DNA of 64,000 nucleotides from Enterococcus caccae ATCC BAA-1240 (GCF_000407145.1 NZ_KE136473.1:62001-126000), one strand, 5' to 3'. Shown: positions 7,937 to 16,859, counted from the first letter of the stretch. Numbers and translations are program-made. The notes: generated from the letters alone by a model not told the origin.

Positions 7937-7965
7937 ACCATAACGCGAATCCAAACTTAAGTCAA
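7937..7965 (-). promoter_or_regulatory. Promoter of the candidate small RNA
   Basis: TTGACT, 17-base spacer, TATGGT on the minus strand, predicting a start at about 7930. Confidence 0.6.
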
Positions 7966-8104
7966 GGGAAGTGGAGAATAGAAAAGAGTCTTTTAAATAG
8001 TACTTAAAGTTTATTATGTAGAAAGGTGAGTCGGTCTTGTATTCTATTTTCTTTCCATTCTCCATCGTTTATACTAAAATATTAAGTGAAATGAGGAAAA
8101 ATAG

Positions 8105-8860
8105 ATGCGTTTAGATAAATTGTTGGAGCTAGAAAAGATTGGTTCTAAAAGAAAAGTTAAAGCACTGATTCGTAGTAAACAGGTAACCGTTGACGGAATG
8201 GTCATCATGAGTGAAAATCAAAATGTGGATCCAGCAGTGCAAGATATTTATGTTGAGGGAAAAAAAATTCAGCGACATTCCCATGTCTATTATATGCTGA
8301 ATAAACCTCAAGGTGTTGTGACGGCAGTCAAAGATGCACAACATCAAACGGTTATTGATTTAATCAGTTTAGATGATCAAAGAGCAGGGTTATATCCAGT
8401 TGGTCGTCTAGATCGTGATACAGAAGGATTTCTATTGATTACAGACAATGGTCAGTTAGGTTACCAATTATTATTACCACATAAAAAAGTTTCGAAACGA
8501 TATGAAGTTGTCGTGAACGAACGATTGACAACATTAGACAGTCAAGCTTTTGCTGAAGGGATCGTTTTTGCAGATGGGAAAAAGTGTAAACCTGCGAAAT
8601 TGCAGATTTTATCTTCAGAAAAAAACGAAAGCCACGCACATTTGGATATCACAGAAGGAAAATTTCATCAGGTCAAAAAAATGTTTTTATCTGTTGGAAA
8701 AAAAGTGATTTATTTAAAACGTTTATCCATGGGACCGATTCAATTAGATCCTGCACTTGGCTTAGGGGAATATCGTTCGTTAAATCAAGAAGAACTGCAA
8801 GCATTACGACCGTATTTTACTATTCATAAAAAAGAAAAGAGTGTGGAACATGAAATTTAA
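8105..8860 (+). CDS. 16S rRNA pseudouridine synthase, RsuA family
   Basis: Pseudouridine synthase of 251 aa that isomerises a uridine in 16S rRNA (position 516 in E. coli for RsuA). Domains: an N-terminal S4 RNA-binding domain (residues 1-60, MRLDKLLELEKIGSKRKVK) and the catalytic domain, with the family Asp in PVGRLDRDTEGFLLITDNG at about residues 100-118. ATG at 8105 follows GAGGAAAA. The stop overlaps the start of the HAD nucleotidase, so the two are cotranscribed. RsuA versus the related RluB/E/F cannot be separated with certainty by eye, but the short length and S4 domain favour RsuA. Confidence 0.88.
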   Translation: MRLDKLLELEKIGSKRKVKALIRSKQVTVDGMVIMSENQNVDPAVQDIYVEGKKIQRHSHVYYMLNKPQGVVTAVKDAQHQTVIDLISLDDQRAGLYPVGRLDRDTEGFLLITDNGQLGYQLLLPHKKVSKRYEVVVNERLTTLDSQAFAEGIVFADGKKCKPAKLQILSSEKNESHAHLDITEGKFHQVKKMFLSVGKKVIYLKRLSMGPIQLDPALGLGEYRSLNQEELQALRPYFTIHKKEKSVEHEI

Positions 8861-9533
8861 AACATTATTATTTGATGTTGACGATACATTGCTAGATTTT
8901 CAATTAACAGAAAAAAAGGCGTTACAAGCACTGTTTGAAGAAGAGGCATTAACATTGACGGATGAAATAGAAGCAATGTACAAAAAAATCAATCATCAAT
9001 TGTGGCGAGAGTTTGAACAAGGAAAAACAGATAAAAAAACTGTGACCGATACCCGTTTTAGTTTGTTATTTTCTCAGTTGAACAAAAAGGTAGATGGGAA
9101 AAAAATGGGAGAACAATATCGTTATCATTTAAGTCAAGGTCATGATTTGCTAGGGAATAGTAAAGAAATTATTGAACAGCTTAAACCCGATTATGACTTA
9201 TATATTGTGACAAATGGTGTAGCAAAAACGCAGTATCAACGACTAAATGATTCAAACATGACGAGCTTTTTTAACGATATCTTTGTTTCTGAAGAAGTGG
9301 GGTATCAAAAACCAATGAAAGAATATTTTGATTATGTTTTTGAACGAATTCCTAATTTCGAACATGAAAAAACAATGATCATTGGTGATTCCTTAGCTTC
9401 AGATATTCAAGGGGGAAATCAAGCGAAGATTCAAACATTGTGGCTAAATCCATCAAAACAATCAGCACCTTCAGAGATTCAGCCAACGTATGAAATTAGT
9501 CGTTTAGATGAGATTTTTAACGTATTAGAATAA
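8850..9533 (+). CDS. HAD-family noncanonical pyrimidine nucleotidase (YjjG-like)
   Basis: Haloacid-dehalogenase phosphatase of 227 aa. The four HAD motifs are visible: LLFDVDDTLLDF (nucleophile Asp), IVTNGVAKTQ, the Lys in GYQKPMKEYF, and MIIGDSLASDIQGG. The overall pattern is the YjjG/YfnB group, which dephosphorylates noncanonical pyrimidine nucleotides and so cleans the nucleotide pool. I take ATG 8850, overlapping the end of the pseudouridine synthase by eleven bases, as the start; GTG 8841 is possible but less conserved looking. A terminator follows at 9538-9581. Confidence 0.87.
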   Translation: MKFKTLLFDVDDTLLDFQLTEKKALQALFEEEALTLTDEIEAMYKKINHQLWREFEQGKTDKKTVTDTRFSLLFSQLNKKVDGKKMGEQYRYHLSQGHDLLGNSKEIIEQLKPDYDLYIVTNGVAKTQYQRLNDSNMTSFFNDIFVSEEVGYQKPMKEYFDYVFERIPNFEHEKTMIIGDSLASDIQGGNQAKIQTLWLNPSKQSAPSEIQPTYEISRLDEIFNVLE

Positions 9534-9537
9534 TAAC

Positions 9538-9581
9538 AAAAGAGACCAAGCGTTTTGTGAAGACGTTTGCTCTCTTTTTTA
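9538..9581 (+). terminator. Terminator after the HAD gene
   Basis: AGAGACCAAGCG paired with CGTTTGCTCTCT and followed by T6. The A-rich left flank may also serve the converging GNAT gene. Confidence 0.75.
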
Positions 9582-9583
9582 GG

Positions 9584-10036
9584 TTATACATCCATACTTA
9601 AACGAACCATATCTCTCAAGATTAGCTTATTTTCCACGATTTCTTCTTCATAGTGACGAAGAAAAAAATCTCGATCAATGCTAGTCATACGGAAGCCACA
9701 TTTTTGATACAGATATAATTGACCAAAACTAGTGCTACCTGTGCCAATCTCTACTGTTTTATAATTATTATTTTTAGCATAACTTAGTGCAAATTTTAGC
9801 AAGTTCTCGCCGATTCCGTGACCTTGATGACTTTCGGCTACAGCAATATTGACGACTTCCAATGTTTCTGGTCTAGTAGGAAGTAAAGCTAAAATACCTG
9901 CTGTAGTATCGTCAAATATAGCTTCAAAACAAACACTACGTTTGACATAGGCTTCAACTAAGTGTTTATCTGGATCTGCTAACAATAATAAGTCGTAGTG
10001 AACAGCTTGAAGTTCTTTGATTGCTCTAATTATCAT
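9584..10036 (-). CDS. GNAT family N-acetyltransferase
   Basis: Cytosolic acetyl-CoA-dependent acetyltransferase, 150 aa. The CoA-binding motif A is clear: VAESHQGHGIGENLLKFAL (Q/R-x-x-G-x-G/A pattern), followed by motif B region LYLYQKCGF. AAGGAGCCCTTCA precedes the ATG at 10036. It is transcribed alone, converging on the HAD gene and divergent from uridine kinase. The substrate cannot be deduced. Confidence 0.85.
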   Translation of the reverse strand: MIIRAIKELQAVHYDLLLLADPDKHLVEAYVKRSVCFEAIFDDTTAGILALLPTRPETLEVVNIAVAESHQGHGIGENLLKFALSYAKNNNYKTVEIGTGSTSFGQLYLYQKCGFRMTSIDRDFFLRHYEEEIVENKLILRDMVRLSMDV

Positions 10037-10181
10037 TGAAGGGCTCCTTTCTAATACCTTGATTGAATAAATGAATAGTTTTTTTGAATTAAATAGATAA
10101 AATTGTAGCTTTCTTGCTCGTTTCTATTATAATAGAAAAAGGTTATTATGACTATTACATATAAGAGAGAGGTTTCGTTGA

Positions 10182-10811
10182 ATGAAAAATACTCAACCAA
10201 TCGTGATTGGTGTTACTGGCGGTTCCGGCAGTGGAAAAACTAGTGTTAGTCGGGCGATTTTCAATCATTTTCCCAATCATTCGATTATGATGCTGGAACA
10301 AGATTCTTATTATAAAGATCAAAGTCATTTGAGTTTTGAAGAAAGATTAGCGACGAATTATGATCATCCATTTGCATTTGACACAGAGTTATTGATCGAA
10401 CATTTACAACAATTATTAAACTATCAAACAATTGAAAAACCCGTGTATGATTACGTTGCCCATACACGGAGCTCAGATATTATTATTCAAGAACCAAAAG
10501 AGGTCATTATTTTAGAAGGTATTCTGATTTTAGAAGATAGTCGATTAAGAGAATTGATGGATATTAAACTATATGTGGATACGGATGATGATATTCGTAT
10601 CATTCGTAGAATCAAACGTGACATGGAAGAACGCGGAAGAACGTTAGATTCTGTTATTGAACAGTACTTGACTGTAGTCAAACCAATGTATCATCAATTT
10701 ATTGAACCAACAAAACGTTATGCAGATGTGATTGTTCCAGAAGGTGGAGAAAATCATGTAGCTATCGATTTGATCACAACAAAGGTAGCAAGTATTTTGC
10801 ATGAAACATAA
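10182..10811 (+). CDS. udk: Uridine kinase
   Basis: Pyrimidine-salvage kinase, 209 aa, phosphorylating uridine and cytidine to UMP and CMP. The Walker A loop [12 protein letters not shown] is at residues 9-20. [26 protein letters not shown] and RDMEERGRT are the characteristic uridine-kinase signatures, and the length is typical. Upstream, TTGTAG and TATTAT/TATAAT near 10102-10133 form a probable promoter. A terminator follows at 10829-10876, so the gene is probably monocistronic. Confidence 0.95.
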   Translation: MKNTQPIVIGVTGGSGSGKTSVSRAIFNHFPNHSIMMLEQDSYYKDQSHLSFEERLATNYDHPFAFDTELLIEHLQQLLNYQTIEKPVYDYVAHTRSSDIIIQEPKEVIILEGILILEDSRLRELMDIKLYVDTDDDIRIIRRIKRDMEERGRTLDSVIEQYLTVVKPMYHQFIEPTKRYADVIVPEGGENHVAIDLITTKVASILHET

Positions 10812-10828
10812 GTAAATAAAGAGTGTGA

Positions 10829-10876
10829 AAAACAGTAATTGTATTTGGATTTCAGAAATACGATTACTGTTTTTGT
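10829..10876 (+). terminator. Terminator after udk
   Basis: AAACAGTAATTGTATTT paired with GAAATACGATTACTGTTT and followed by T-rich sequence. Confidence 0.85.
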
Positions 10877-11410
10877 TATTTTATTTTGAGCGTATCCATA
10901 AACAAATCATTCTTATAGAATTTAATAAGTACATCAAACTGTAGCTAGTTCTTTCCAAAAAGTTCTGATTCAGCGAAAAAATAAAATAAAATTTTGGTGA
11001 GAGAAAATTTCTTTTCGAAAAGGCTAAAGAAATGAAGTGGTTGAGCTAATCAAAAAAAATACTGTTTTTTATAGGGAAAACAAAAAATAAAGATAGTTTT
11101 TTTAAAAGAGTATGTATCTGTTTTTTTGAGTTGAATTGTGTAAATAAAGTGTTTTCTTAGCGAATATGATAGTTTTTATTGTTTAAAATTATATATATTC
11201 TAGTTTTAAATAAACATGAAAGTTCTATTTTTGTATATTCTATTTTTTTTATTAAAGAAAAAAGAGCGTTCTTTTTCTCATGGAATCCTCTTTTTAAATG
11301 AATTTATCAAAGATTTCAGGGATGGGTATAAAATATTGAAAATTTTTACTATAAAAGCATGATATAATTTACACGTATGAAGTTTTGTTAGTTAGGGGTG
11401 ATAAACTATT
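10877..11410. other. AT-rich intergenic stretch
   Basis: About 530 bases without a plausible gene. Very AT-rich, with T- and A-runs. The only feature I can support is an extended -10 (TGATATAAT, 11360-11368) that could drive the following mazF-like gene. Confidence 0.5.
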
Positions 11411-11752
11411 ATGATGCGAAGGGGAGAAATCTTTTATGCAAATCTCTCACCTGTTGTTGGTTCAGAGCAAGGAGGAATTAGACCAGTATTAATTATTCAA
11501 AATAATAAGGGGAATTTATTTAGTCCAACGTTGATTGTTGCACCTATCACTAGGAATGTGAATAAGAAAATGCAGCCAACTCAGGTTAAAGTGGATATAC
11601 CACATGATGACGGCATGACACCGTCATTGGTATTGTTAGAACAAATTCGAACGCTGGATAAAGAACGAATCCTTCACAAAATTTGTCAGTTGCAAGAAGA
11701 AGATATGATGAAAGTCAACCAAGCACTGAAAATAAGTATAGGGATCCGTTGA
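11411..11752 (+). CDS. MazF/PemK-family endoribonuclease toxin, orphan
   Basis: Toxin-like endoribonuclease of 113 aa in the MazF/PemK family. The family opening RGEIFYANLSPVVGSEQGGIRP and the VLLEQIRTLDK segment are intact, so the fold and the catalytic Arg and Thr region look functional. AGGGGTG lies eleven bases before the ATG (a second ATG follows directly). No antitoxin gene is found upstream or downstream: the 500 bases before are non-coding and a terminator follows. A close paralogue (34022-34402) follows alr in this window. Either the antitoxin is encoded elsewhere, the protein is weak, or it acts as a stand-alone RNase. Confidence 0.85.
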   Translation: MMRRGEIFYANLSPVVGSEQGGIRPVLIIQNNKGNLFSPTLIVAPITRNVNKKMQPTQVKVDIPHDDGMTPSLVLLEQIRTLDKERILHKICQLQEEDMMKVNQALKISIGIR

Positions 11753-11880
11753 ACGGGAGTAGTACATAGGTAGAGATATACATAAATATTCGTAGGCAAT
11801 GGATTGAAAAATTAGGGTGAGATAGAAGGAACTAAATAAAACGATTCGCGAATATGCTTTTTTGAATGGTACACAATAAG

Positions 11881-11933
11881 GCGAGCTTAGGACAAAACGG
11901 TTATTTCGTTTTGCCTTAGGTTCGTTTTTTTAT
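11881..11933 (+). terminator. Terminator after the orphan mazF-like gene
   Basis: CGAGCTTAGGACAAAACG paired with CGTTTTGCCTTAGGTTCG, seven-base loop, T6 tail. Confidence 0.85.
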
Positions 11934-12014
11934 GATTTGATATCACCAGCAAAAAGAAACTTTTTGAAATTTTCAACATTTATAGCTATAGTATGATCAA
12001 AGGAGTCGATCAGG

Positions 12015-12989
12015 ATGAAGAAAATTTACTACGGTATTTTAAGCACTGCTCAAATTGTTCCACGTTTTGTAGAGGGGATCAAAAAAAGTCGTGCAGGGCA
12101 AGTGGCGGCAATTGCATCAAGAAGTTTAGCAAAGGCGGAACAAATGGCGTCAGAGCTAGCTATACCGAAAGCGTATGGCAGTTATGAAGAATTATGTAAG
12201 GATGAGGAAATAGATATTATTTATGTTGCTACATATAATAAAGGCCACTATGAAGCTGCAAAAATGGCGTTGAAGCATCGCAAACATGTTTTAGTTGAAA
12301 AACCATTCACATTACAAGCTGCTCAAGCAAAAGAATTATTTGAATTAGCTGAAAAAAATAATTGTTTTTTGATGGAAGCGCAAAAGTCAGTTTTTTTACC
12401 TATTAGTTTACAAGTGAAAGAAGCAATCAAGAAAAATAAAATTGGGCAGGTTTATTGGGTACAAGCTGTGACAACTTATCCTAGCGTAGATCATATCAGT
12501 TGGTTTCACTCATTAGAAGCAGGTGGTGGGACCTTACACGGATCGGGAAGCTATCCGATCCAGTACATGCAGTTTTTATTGGACCAGCCTGTCGAAGAAT
12601 CCAGTGGTTGTGTGACTAGAAAAGCAGGTGCCACAGATGATCAAGTGAATTTGGCTTTGAAGTTTCAAAATCAAACGTTAGCCAATGTTTTTATTTCGGT
12701 GAAATTAGATATCCCTAGTAAAATGACAATCTATGGTGAAAAAGGTCGTATAGAAATTCCTTATTTTTGGAAAACCAAAGAGGCGACTATTTATTATGAA
12801 GATGGGTGTTGTGAACCATTAACAGGTGAATTTGAGAGTGAATTTATTTTTGAAGTCGAACATGTTAATGAGTGCTTGCAAAAACAGCTGCGAGAAAGCC
12901 CGGTGATGACAAAACAACTGACAATAGATACTGTCAGTTTAGTGGAACGACTATATGGAAAGTGGCTGGAAAAAGAGGAACAGGCATAA
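12015..12989 (+). CDS. Gfo/Idh/MocA family oxidoreductase
   Basis: NAD(P)-dependent oxidoreductase of 324 aa, typically acting on sugars, inositols or trans-dihydrodiols. The N-terminal Rossmann fold begins [16 protein letters not shown]. The signature VEKPF at about residue 95 carries the conserved Lys of the family, and the C-terminal half has the expected alpha/beta substrate domain. AAAGGAG precedes the ATG by nine bases. It lies just before the carbohydrate cluster but is separated from it by 650 bases including a terminator, so I treat it as separate. Substrate unknown. Confidence 0.88.
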   Translation: MKKIYYGILSTAQIVPRFVEGIKKSRAGQVAAIASRSLAKAEQMASELAIPKAYGSYEELCKDEEIDIIYVATYNKGHYEAAKMALKHRKHVLVEKPFTLQAAQAKELFELAEKNNCFLMEAQKSVFLPISLQVKEAIKKNKIGQVYWVQAVTTYPSVDHISWFHSLEAGGGTLHGSGSYPIQYMQFLLDQPVEESSGCVTRKAGATDDQVNLALKFQNQTLANVFISVKLDIPSKMTIYGEKGRIEIPYFWKTKEATIYYEDGCCEPLTGEFESEFIFEVEHVNECLQKQLRESPVMTKQLTIDTVSLVERLYGKWLEKEEQA

Positions 12990-13200
12990 AGATATTGCAA
13001 ACAAGACAGATCTATGATAAAGTAATCCTCATGCGACGAGTTGACTCAATCAGATAGCTTCGGCTGTTCCGTTTTGACGGCTAGTGATTGACAAAACAAC
13101 AGAGGCACATATGTTAAGTCATACCTACCGGATGTAGGCGTGTCGGATAAATATTTTTGTGGAGAAGATTTTATCTATTTATTTTTATAAATACTGTGGC

Positions 13201-13228
13201 AAAAAAGAAGACTTCGGTCTTCTTTTTT
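13201..13228 (+). terminator. Terminator
   Basis: AAAAAAGAAGAC TTCG GTCTTCTTTTTT: a UUCG-type tetraloop hairpin, symmetric and possibly bidirectional. It lies in the gap between the oxidoreductase and the PRD regulator. The rest of 12990-13500 holds no gene I can support. Confidence 0.85.
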
Positions 13229-13524
13229 GTTGTGTAGTAAAGAGGTATATTGTGTTAAACGAACTGAAATATAATGTACGAGGAGAGCAGAAAAATAGAT
13301 CCATTTATTCGGATGACTTGTGGCTGAGATGTCAGGTGTATAGTGATGTCCCAGCTACTTGAATAGTCTATTCTCTATTTTTACTGGTAAAATTGTAGCA
13401 TTAGTTGGTGCAAAAAGTATTCAATAATGGATAATTCGGGTTGCACTAAGCAGGAATGGCTGCAAAACCCTTTTATTTCGCTTAAAATAAGTGCATACAT
13501 TCATATAAAATAACGTTTTATAAA

Positions 13525-13554
13525 TTACAAATTTTCCGAATAAAATAGTATACT
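13525..13554 (+). promoter_or_regulatory. Promoter of the PRD regulator operon
   Basis: TTACAA, 18-base spacer, TATACT. The predicted start (about 13561) falls on the first base of the GTTGCACTT inverted repeat. Confidence 0.55.
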
Positions 13555-13560
13555 AATAAA

Positions 13561-13589
13561 GTTGCACTTGTGTAAGTGCAACTTTTTTG
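13561..13589 (+). promoter_or_regulatory. GTTGCACTT inverted repeat at the +1 region: operator and/or 5' terminator
   Basis: GTTGCACTT GTGT AAGTGCAAC followed by T6. It can fold as a perfect 9-bp terminator hairpin, yet sits at the predicted transcription start rather than after a gene. The half site GTTGCACT recurs at 13440-13447 and GTTGCACTT at 18341-18349 upstream of the EIIC promoter. This makes it a candidate binding site for the cluster's regulator, or an early attenuator. Confidence 0.5.
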
Positions 13590-13641
13590 TGTTGTTATGC
13601 AATAAAAATCAAGCTATAGTTCAAATGTAAGGGAAAGAAAG

Positions 13642-15522
13642 TTGGTGAGTAGGATGTCGCTGCACTTATCAAAAAGGGAAATAAAAATTTTGTTGTTGCT
13701 TTTAGATTTAGAAGACAGTGTGACAACAAAAGAATTGGCTGAAACCTTTCATGTTAGTGTTCGGACGATCAAATACGACTTGGATAATGTTCGGGATTGG
13801 TTCAAAGAACAAAATGTCGTATTACAAACGCGTCGTAATAAAGGGATTTGGTTAGAGATACCTGATTCGGAACGATTAACGTTGAAAAATGAAATTATCG
13901 AAGTGGAGCGATTTGAAACATATCCTGATCAGGAGTTACGAGTAAATCAGCTGATTTTTCGTTTACTTTTAGCGGAGAAGCCATTAACATCGCAGGAACT
14001 AGCTGATGGTTTGCAAGTTAGTCGAAATACAATCGTCAGTGACCTAGATCGTGTGGAAGAATTGATTCAAGCGTATAGTCTTGCCTTGACTCGTCAAAGT
14101 CGTCAAGGATTTTCGATCACGGGAGAAGAAAGTAAGATTCGTTTGTTGATGGAATATATTACGCAAAAAGAAATAACCGAATATGATATGTATCAAATCA
14201 TGAGTTATTTTGTTCAATCGGGACAACAGAAAAAAATGCAAGAAGTACATGTGGGCGTCAATACGATTTTTCAAAAAATTTATCAAGTTGCTTTGAAAGA
14301 AATGACAAATCTTTTAGATCCATCATTATTTGATCAATTTAATTATGCTGAGATTTTGTCGATTACTTTACGTGTGGCAATTGCTACTTCTAGAATGCAA
14401 TTACATCATACTGTTGGTGGGTATAAAATGCTAGCAAATCAAAAAGTCCTTCAGCAAAAACAGGAATTGCCCTTTTTATTAATGAAAAAAGTATTTGATC
14501 ATTATGAGTTGCCACTTTTGGCAGATGAGTATCTTTACATTTATAGTGATGTATTTGTGGCAAATAATCAACAGGATATTGTTGGGTTGACAGAAGAATT
14601 AATTAAAGATGTATCGGAAGAAATCAACTTTCCTTTTTATCGAGATCGACAATTATTTACGAATTTATTTGCCCACTTGTCGTTACGTTTGACCAAAAAA
14701 CATCTTTTTATTAATGAGTATAATCCTTTTGTTGATGATATCAAAGCGAAATATCCACAATTATTTTCAGCAATCCAACTTGCCAGCCAGAGTGATATTG
14801 TAGGATCCGCTTTGTTGATCAATGATTCGTTTATTGCCTACATTGCGCTACACTTTCTAGTTGCTTACGAAAAAAATCTCCATGAAGTCAATGTAGTGCG
14901 AATTGTTTACGTTTGTTCAACTGGTTTGGGTGTAACAAGTTTGATTGAACAAAAAATTTTGGAAGAAGTGTCAAATGTTGAGATTGCAGGATTTGCATCG
15001 GTGTTGAATGCAGTGGATGTTATAGAAGAAAAAAATCCGGATTTGGTTTTAAGTATTTTTCCTATTGACATTGTTAATCGGCCATTTATTAAAGTAAATC
15101 CGTTGCCAACGACAGCTGATATTCACAGTATACAAGAAGAGGTCAACAAAATTTTGACTCATACTCATTCTGGAAAAGTACCTCGTTTGATTCCTCGTCA
15201 GCAAATCAAAGAAAAGCAAGGAATCGAGGCTGAAAGTCGGGATATAATCGTACGGACATATGTGATTTATGAAGAGTTACTCAAAGCCTTTGCAGGAAAA
15301 TTGACGCAAGAATATAGAGAAGCTTTTTTACTACATGTCATGTTGATGGTTCACCGAATCACGTTTGACAGTCAGTACGAGAATGAAGGCAATATTGTGA
15401 AAGAAACGTTATTAGCACAGCAAGTATTAGTCGAACAAATCGAACGAATTTTTGCTAAAAATGATTTAATGGTGAATCAAGCAGAAATCACTGCTTTATT
15501 GAATTATATAAGGGAGGAGTAG
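13642..15522 (+). CDS. PRD-containing transcriptional regulator (BglG/MtlR/LicR type) of the sugar cluster
   Basis: Phosphorylation-controlled regulator, 626 aa. Domains in order: HTH (residues about 10-60, VTTKELAETFHVSVRTIKYD), second HTH (about 105-160, LTSQELADGLQVSRNTIVSD), PRD1 (about 200-290), PRD2 (about 310-415, ending ALHFLVAYEKN), a GatB-like EIIB domain with phosphorylatable Cys in YVCSTGLGVTS (about 425), and a C-terminal helical PRD-like domain (about 530-620) with HVMLMVHRI. No EIIA domain is seen. DNA-binding HTHs indicate an MtlR/LicR-like activator, not an RNA antiterminator. TTG 13642 has AGGGAAAG upstream; GTG 13645 or ATG 13654 are alternatives. It heads the gene cluster and presumably senses its inducer through the PTS. 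Confidence 0.87.
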   Translation: MVSRMSLHLSKREIKILLLLLDLEDSVTTKELAETFHVSVRTIKYDLDNVRDWFKEQNVVLQTRRNKGIWLEIPDSERLTLKNEIIEVERFETYPDQELRVNQLIFRLLLAEKPLTSQELADGLQVSRNTIVSDLDRVEELIQAYSLALTRQSRQGFSITGEESKIRLLMEYITQKEITEYDMYQIMSYFVQSGQQKKMQEVHVGVNTIFQKIYQVALKEMTNLLDPSLFDQFNYAEILSITLRVAIATSRMQLHHTVGGYKMLANQKVLQQKQELPFLLMKKVFDHYELPLLADEYLYIYSDVFVANNQQDIVGLTEELIKDVSEEINFPFYRDRQLFTNLFAHLSLRLTKKHLFINEYNPFVDDIKAKYPQLFSAIQLASQSDIVGSALLINDSFIAYIALHFLVAYEKNLHEVNVVRIVYVCSTGLGVTSLIEQKILEEVSNVEIAGFASVLNAVDVIEEKNPDLVLSIFPIDIVNRPFIKVNPLPTTADIHSIQEEVNKILTHTHSGKVPRLIPRQQIKEKQGIEAESRDIIVRTYVIYEELLKAFAGKLTQEYREAFLLHVMLMVHRITFDSQYENEGNIVKETLLAQQVLVEQIERIFAKNDLMVNQAEITALLNYIREE

Positions 15523-15527
15523 CACGC

Positions 15528-15866
15528 ATGAAGTTAAATGACGATGCTCAAAAAATAATTGATGAGAGTCCTAATAAAGTTGCGTTAGAAGCATCATTAG
15601 AAAAGATTAGTGAATTACTAGTGGAGCAATCGATTCAACCAACGGAATTACAGTGGACGATTTTGATCAATCATGTTAATGAAATGATCAAACGCTCAAT
15701 TGCGGATGAAAAAATGTCAGGTGTTGATCCAGTGATGTTTGAAGAAGTTTCTGAAGAAGCTTTAACGATCGCTGACAAAGTTGTTCAGTATATTGGAAAT
15801 CTGCCGCAAGATGAAATGTATGTTTTGTCGATTCATTTTGAGGCAGCAAGACAAAACGAATTGTAA
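15528..15866 (+). CDS. Stand-alone PRD domain protein
   Basis: A 112-aa protein that consists of little more than one PRD (PTS regulation domain). The two histidines expected to be phosphorylated are visible in LINHVNEMIKR and LSIHFEAARQN. It starts five bases after the regulator stop behind AGGGAGGAG, so it is translationally close to the regulator. With no DNA-binding part, it may act as a phosphorylation-dependent partner or decoy for the regulator; that is inference. I recall that E. faecalis has the same gene at the same place (EF0829). Confidence 0.8.
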   Translation: MKLNDDAQKIIDESPNKVALEASLEKISELLVEQSIQPTELQWTILINHVNEMIKRSIADEKMSGVDPVMFEEVSEEALTIADKVVQYIGNLPQDEMYVLSIHFEAARQNEL

Positions 15867-15923
15867 AAAAAAGTTGAAGTGAATCATTATCAGCTTTTAA
15901 ATAAAAAATTGGAGGAATTATAC

Positions 15924-16277
15924 ATGATAACAGTAGTAATCGCAGATCGTTTAGGTAAAGGTCAAAATGTTGCAAAAGGAGTAGAGGCTGCAGGAGGTAA
16001 AGCTGTTGTTGTTCCTGGAATGGGTGCAGATATGCGTTTAGGAGATGTAATGCAACAGGAAAATGCCGATTTAGGGATTTCATTTTGCGGAAGCGGTGGT
16101 GCAGGAGCCTTAACAGCTGCTACAAAATATGGTTACCCAGAGCGCCATGGTATGCGTTCGATCGATGAAGGTGTAACAGCTATCAATGATGGTAAAACGG
16201 TTTTAGGTTTTGGATTTATGGATCAAGAGGAATTAGGGAAGCGAATCGTTGAAGCATATATGAAAAAGAACGGTTAA
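15924..16277 (+). CDS. Glycine-rich SFCGS family protein (EF_0830 type)
   Basis: Small cytoplasmic protein of 117 aa carrying the motif SFCGSGGAGALTAATKYGYP, from which its family takes its name (TIGR03577, EF_0830; related to DUF2620/YhfU). The N-terminal half (MITVVIADRLGKGQNVAKGV) looks like a small alpha/beta fold, reminiscent of a PTS EIIB, and Cys 59 or so in the Gly-rich loop would be the obvious functional residue; that analogy is mine. ATG 15924 follows TTGGAGGAA; the frame open upstream from 15879 has no ribosome binding site. It always travels with DUF4310-4312 genes. Function has not been established to my knowledge. Confidence 0.85.
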   Translation: MITVVIADRLGKGQNVAKGVEAAGGKAVVVPGMGADMRLGDVMQQENADLGISFCGSGGAGALTAATKYGYPERHGMRSIDEGVTAINDGKTVLGFGFMDQEELGKRIVEAYMKKNG

Positions 16278-16299
16278 AAAGTGAAACTATCAAGTTTCA

Positions 16300-16447
16300 T
16301 GAACTAGCCACTACGTTCAGCTTCGATCAAATCAATTCCTACAAGCTAACGCCTAAGGATTGAAGGTTCGGAAAAAGGATAAAAATAGAATGAGACAAAA
16401 AAAGTAACTCAATCACTTTCTCCTATTTTCCAGTCAACGCTGACCGA
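16300..16447 (+). repeat. Dispersed intergenic repeat, family 2, inside the sugar operon
   Basis: Words CAAGCTAACG, GGTTCGGAAAAAGGATAAAA, CACTTTCTCCTATTTTCC and GCTGACCGAACCC in the order seen in the other copies. It separates the SFCGS gene from the DUF4312 gene. It could form a processing site or attenuator within the operon. Confidence 0.5.
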
Positions 16448-16484
16448 ACCCATTATGTGTTTAAATTACGGGGAGGAAAATCTT

Positions 16485-16859
16485 ATGGAAAAAGTAACGA
16501 CGAAACAACGCCAGATTATTCAAGTCGAAGGTACTGGGAAAGAAAAAAATCAGGCGTTTGCGAATGCATTGAATCAAATCCATAATCGTGTATTGAAGGG
16601 AAAAAATGATGTGATTGTGCGGATTGAACCGCTTGATATCCAGATTATCAAAGCAGAACAAGAATCATTCACAGAACGCTTTTTATTTTTCTTCTTGCCT
16701 CGCACACGTGTAGACTATCGTGTGTTATTAGATGTTGAAGTGGAGATTACATTGATTGAAGTGGAATCAATCAAATTTGTGGAAAAAAGAGTTACCGATC
16801 CAAACGGTCTTCCTATCCCTTTTGGAAAGAAAAAAAGAATACAGAAGGAGGCAAATTAA
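16485..16859 (+). CDS. DUF4312 family protein (EF_0831 type)
   Basis: Cytoplasmic protein of 124 aa belonging to DUF4312 by cluster position and length (TIGR03578). It shows an alternating strand/helix pattern and an internal hydrophobic FLFFFLP stretch in the middle, but no transmembrane segment. ATG 16485 follows GGGGAGGAAAA; the frame open from 16455 has no signal. Its stop abuts the next start, indicating translational coupling with DUF4311. No function is known; constant linkage to DUF4311/DUF4310 suggests a cytoplasmic component of that membrane system. Confidence 0.8.
   Translation: MEKVTTKQRQIIQVEGTGKEKNQAFANALNQIHNRVLKGKNDVIVRIEPLDIQIIKAEQESFTERFLFFFLPRTRVDYRVLLDVEVEITLIEVESIKFVEKRVTDPNGLPIPFGKKKRIQKEAN

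Noticed and set aside
13159-13362. 67-codon plus-strand frame before the PRD regulator
   Set aside because: It runs straight through the UUCG-type terminator hairpin at 13201-13228, has no good ribosome binding site and no protein-like pattern.
13561-13589. RAT-type antiterminator site for a BglG-like protein
   Set aside because: The sequence does not match the RAT consensus, and the regulator has DNA-binding HTH domains instead of an RNA-binding CAT domain.
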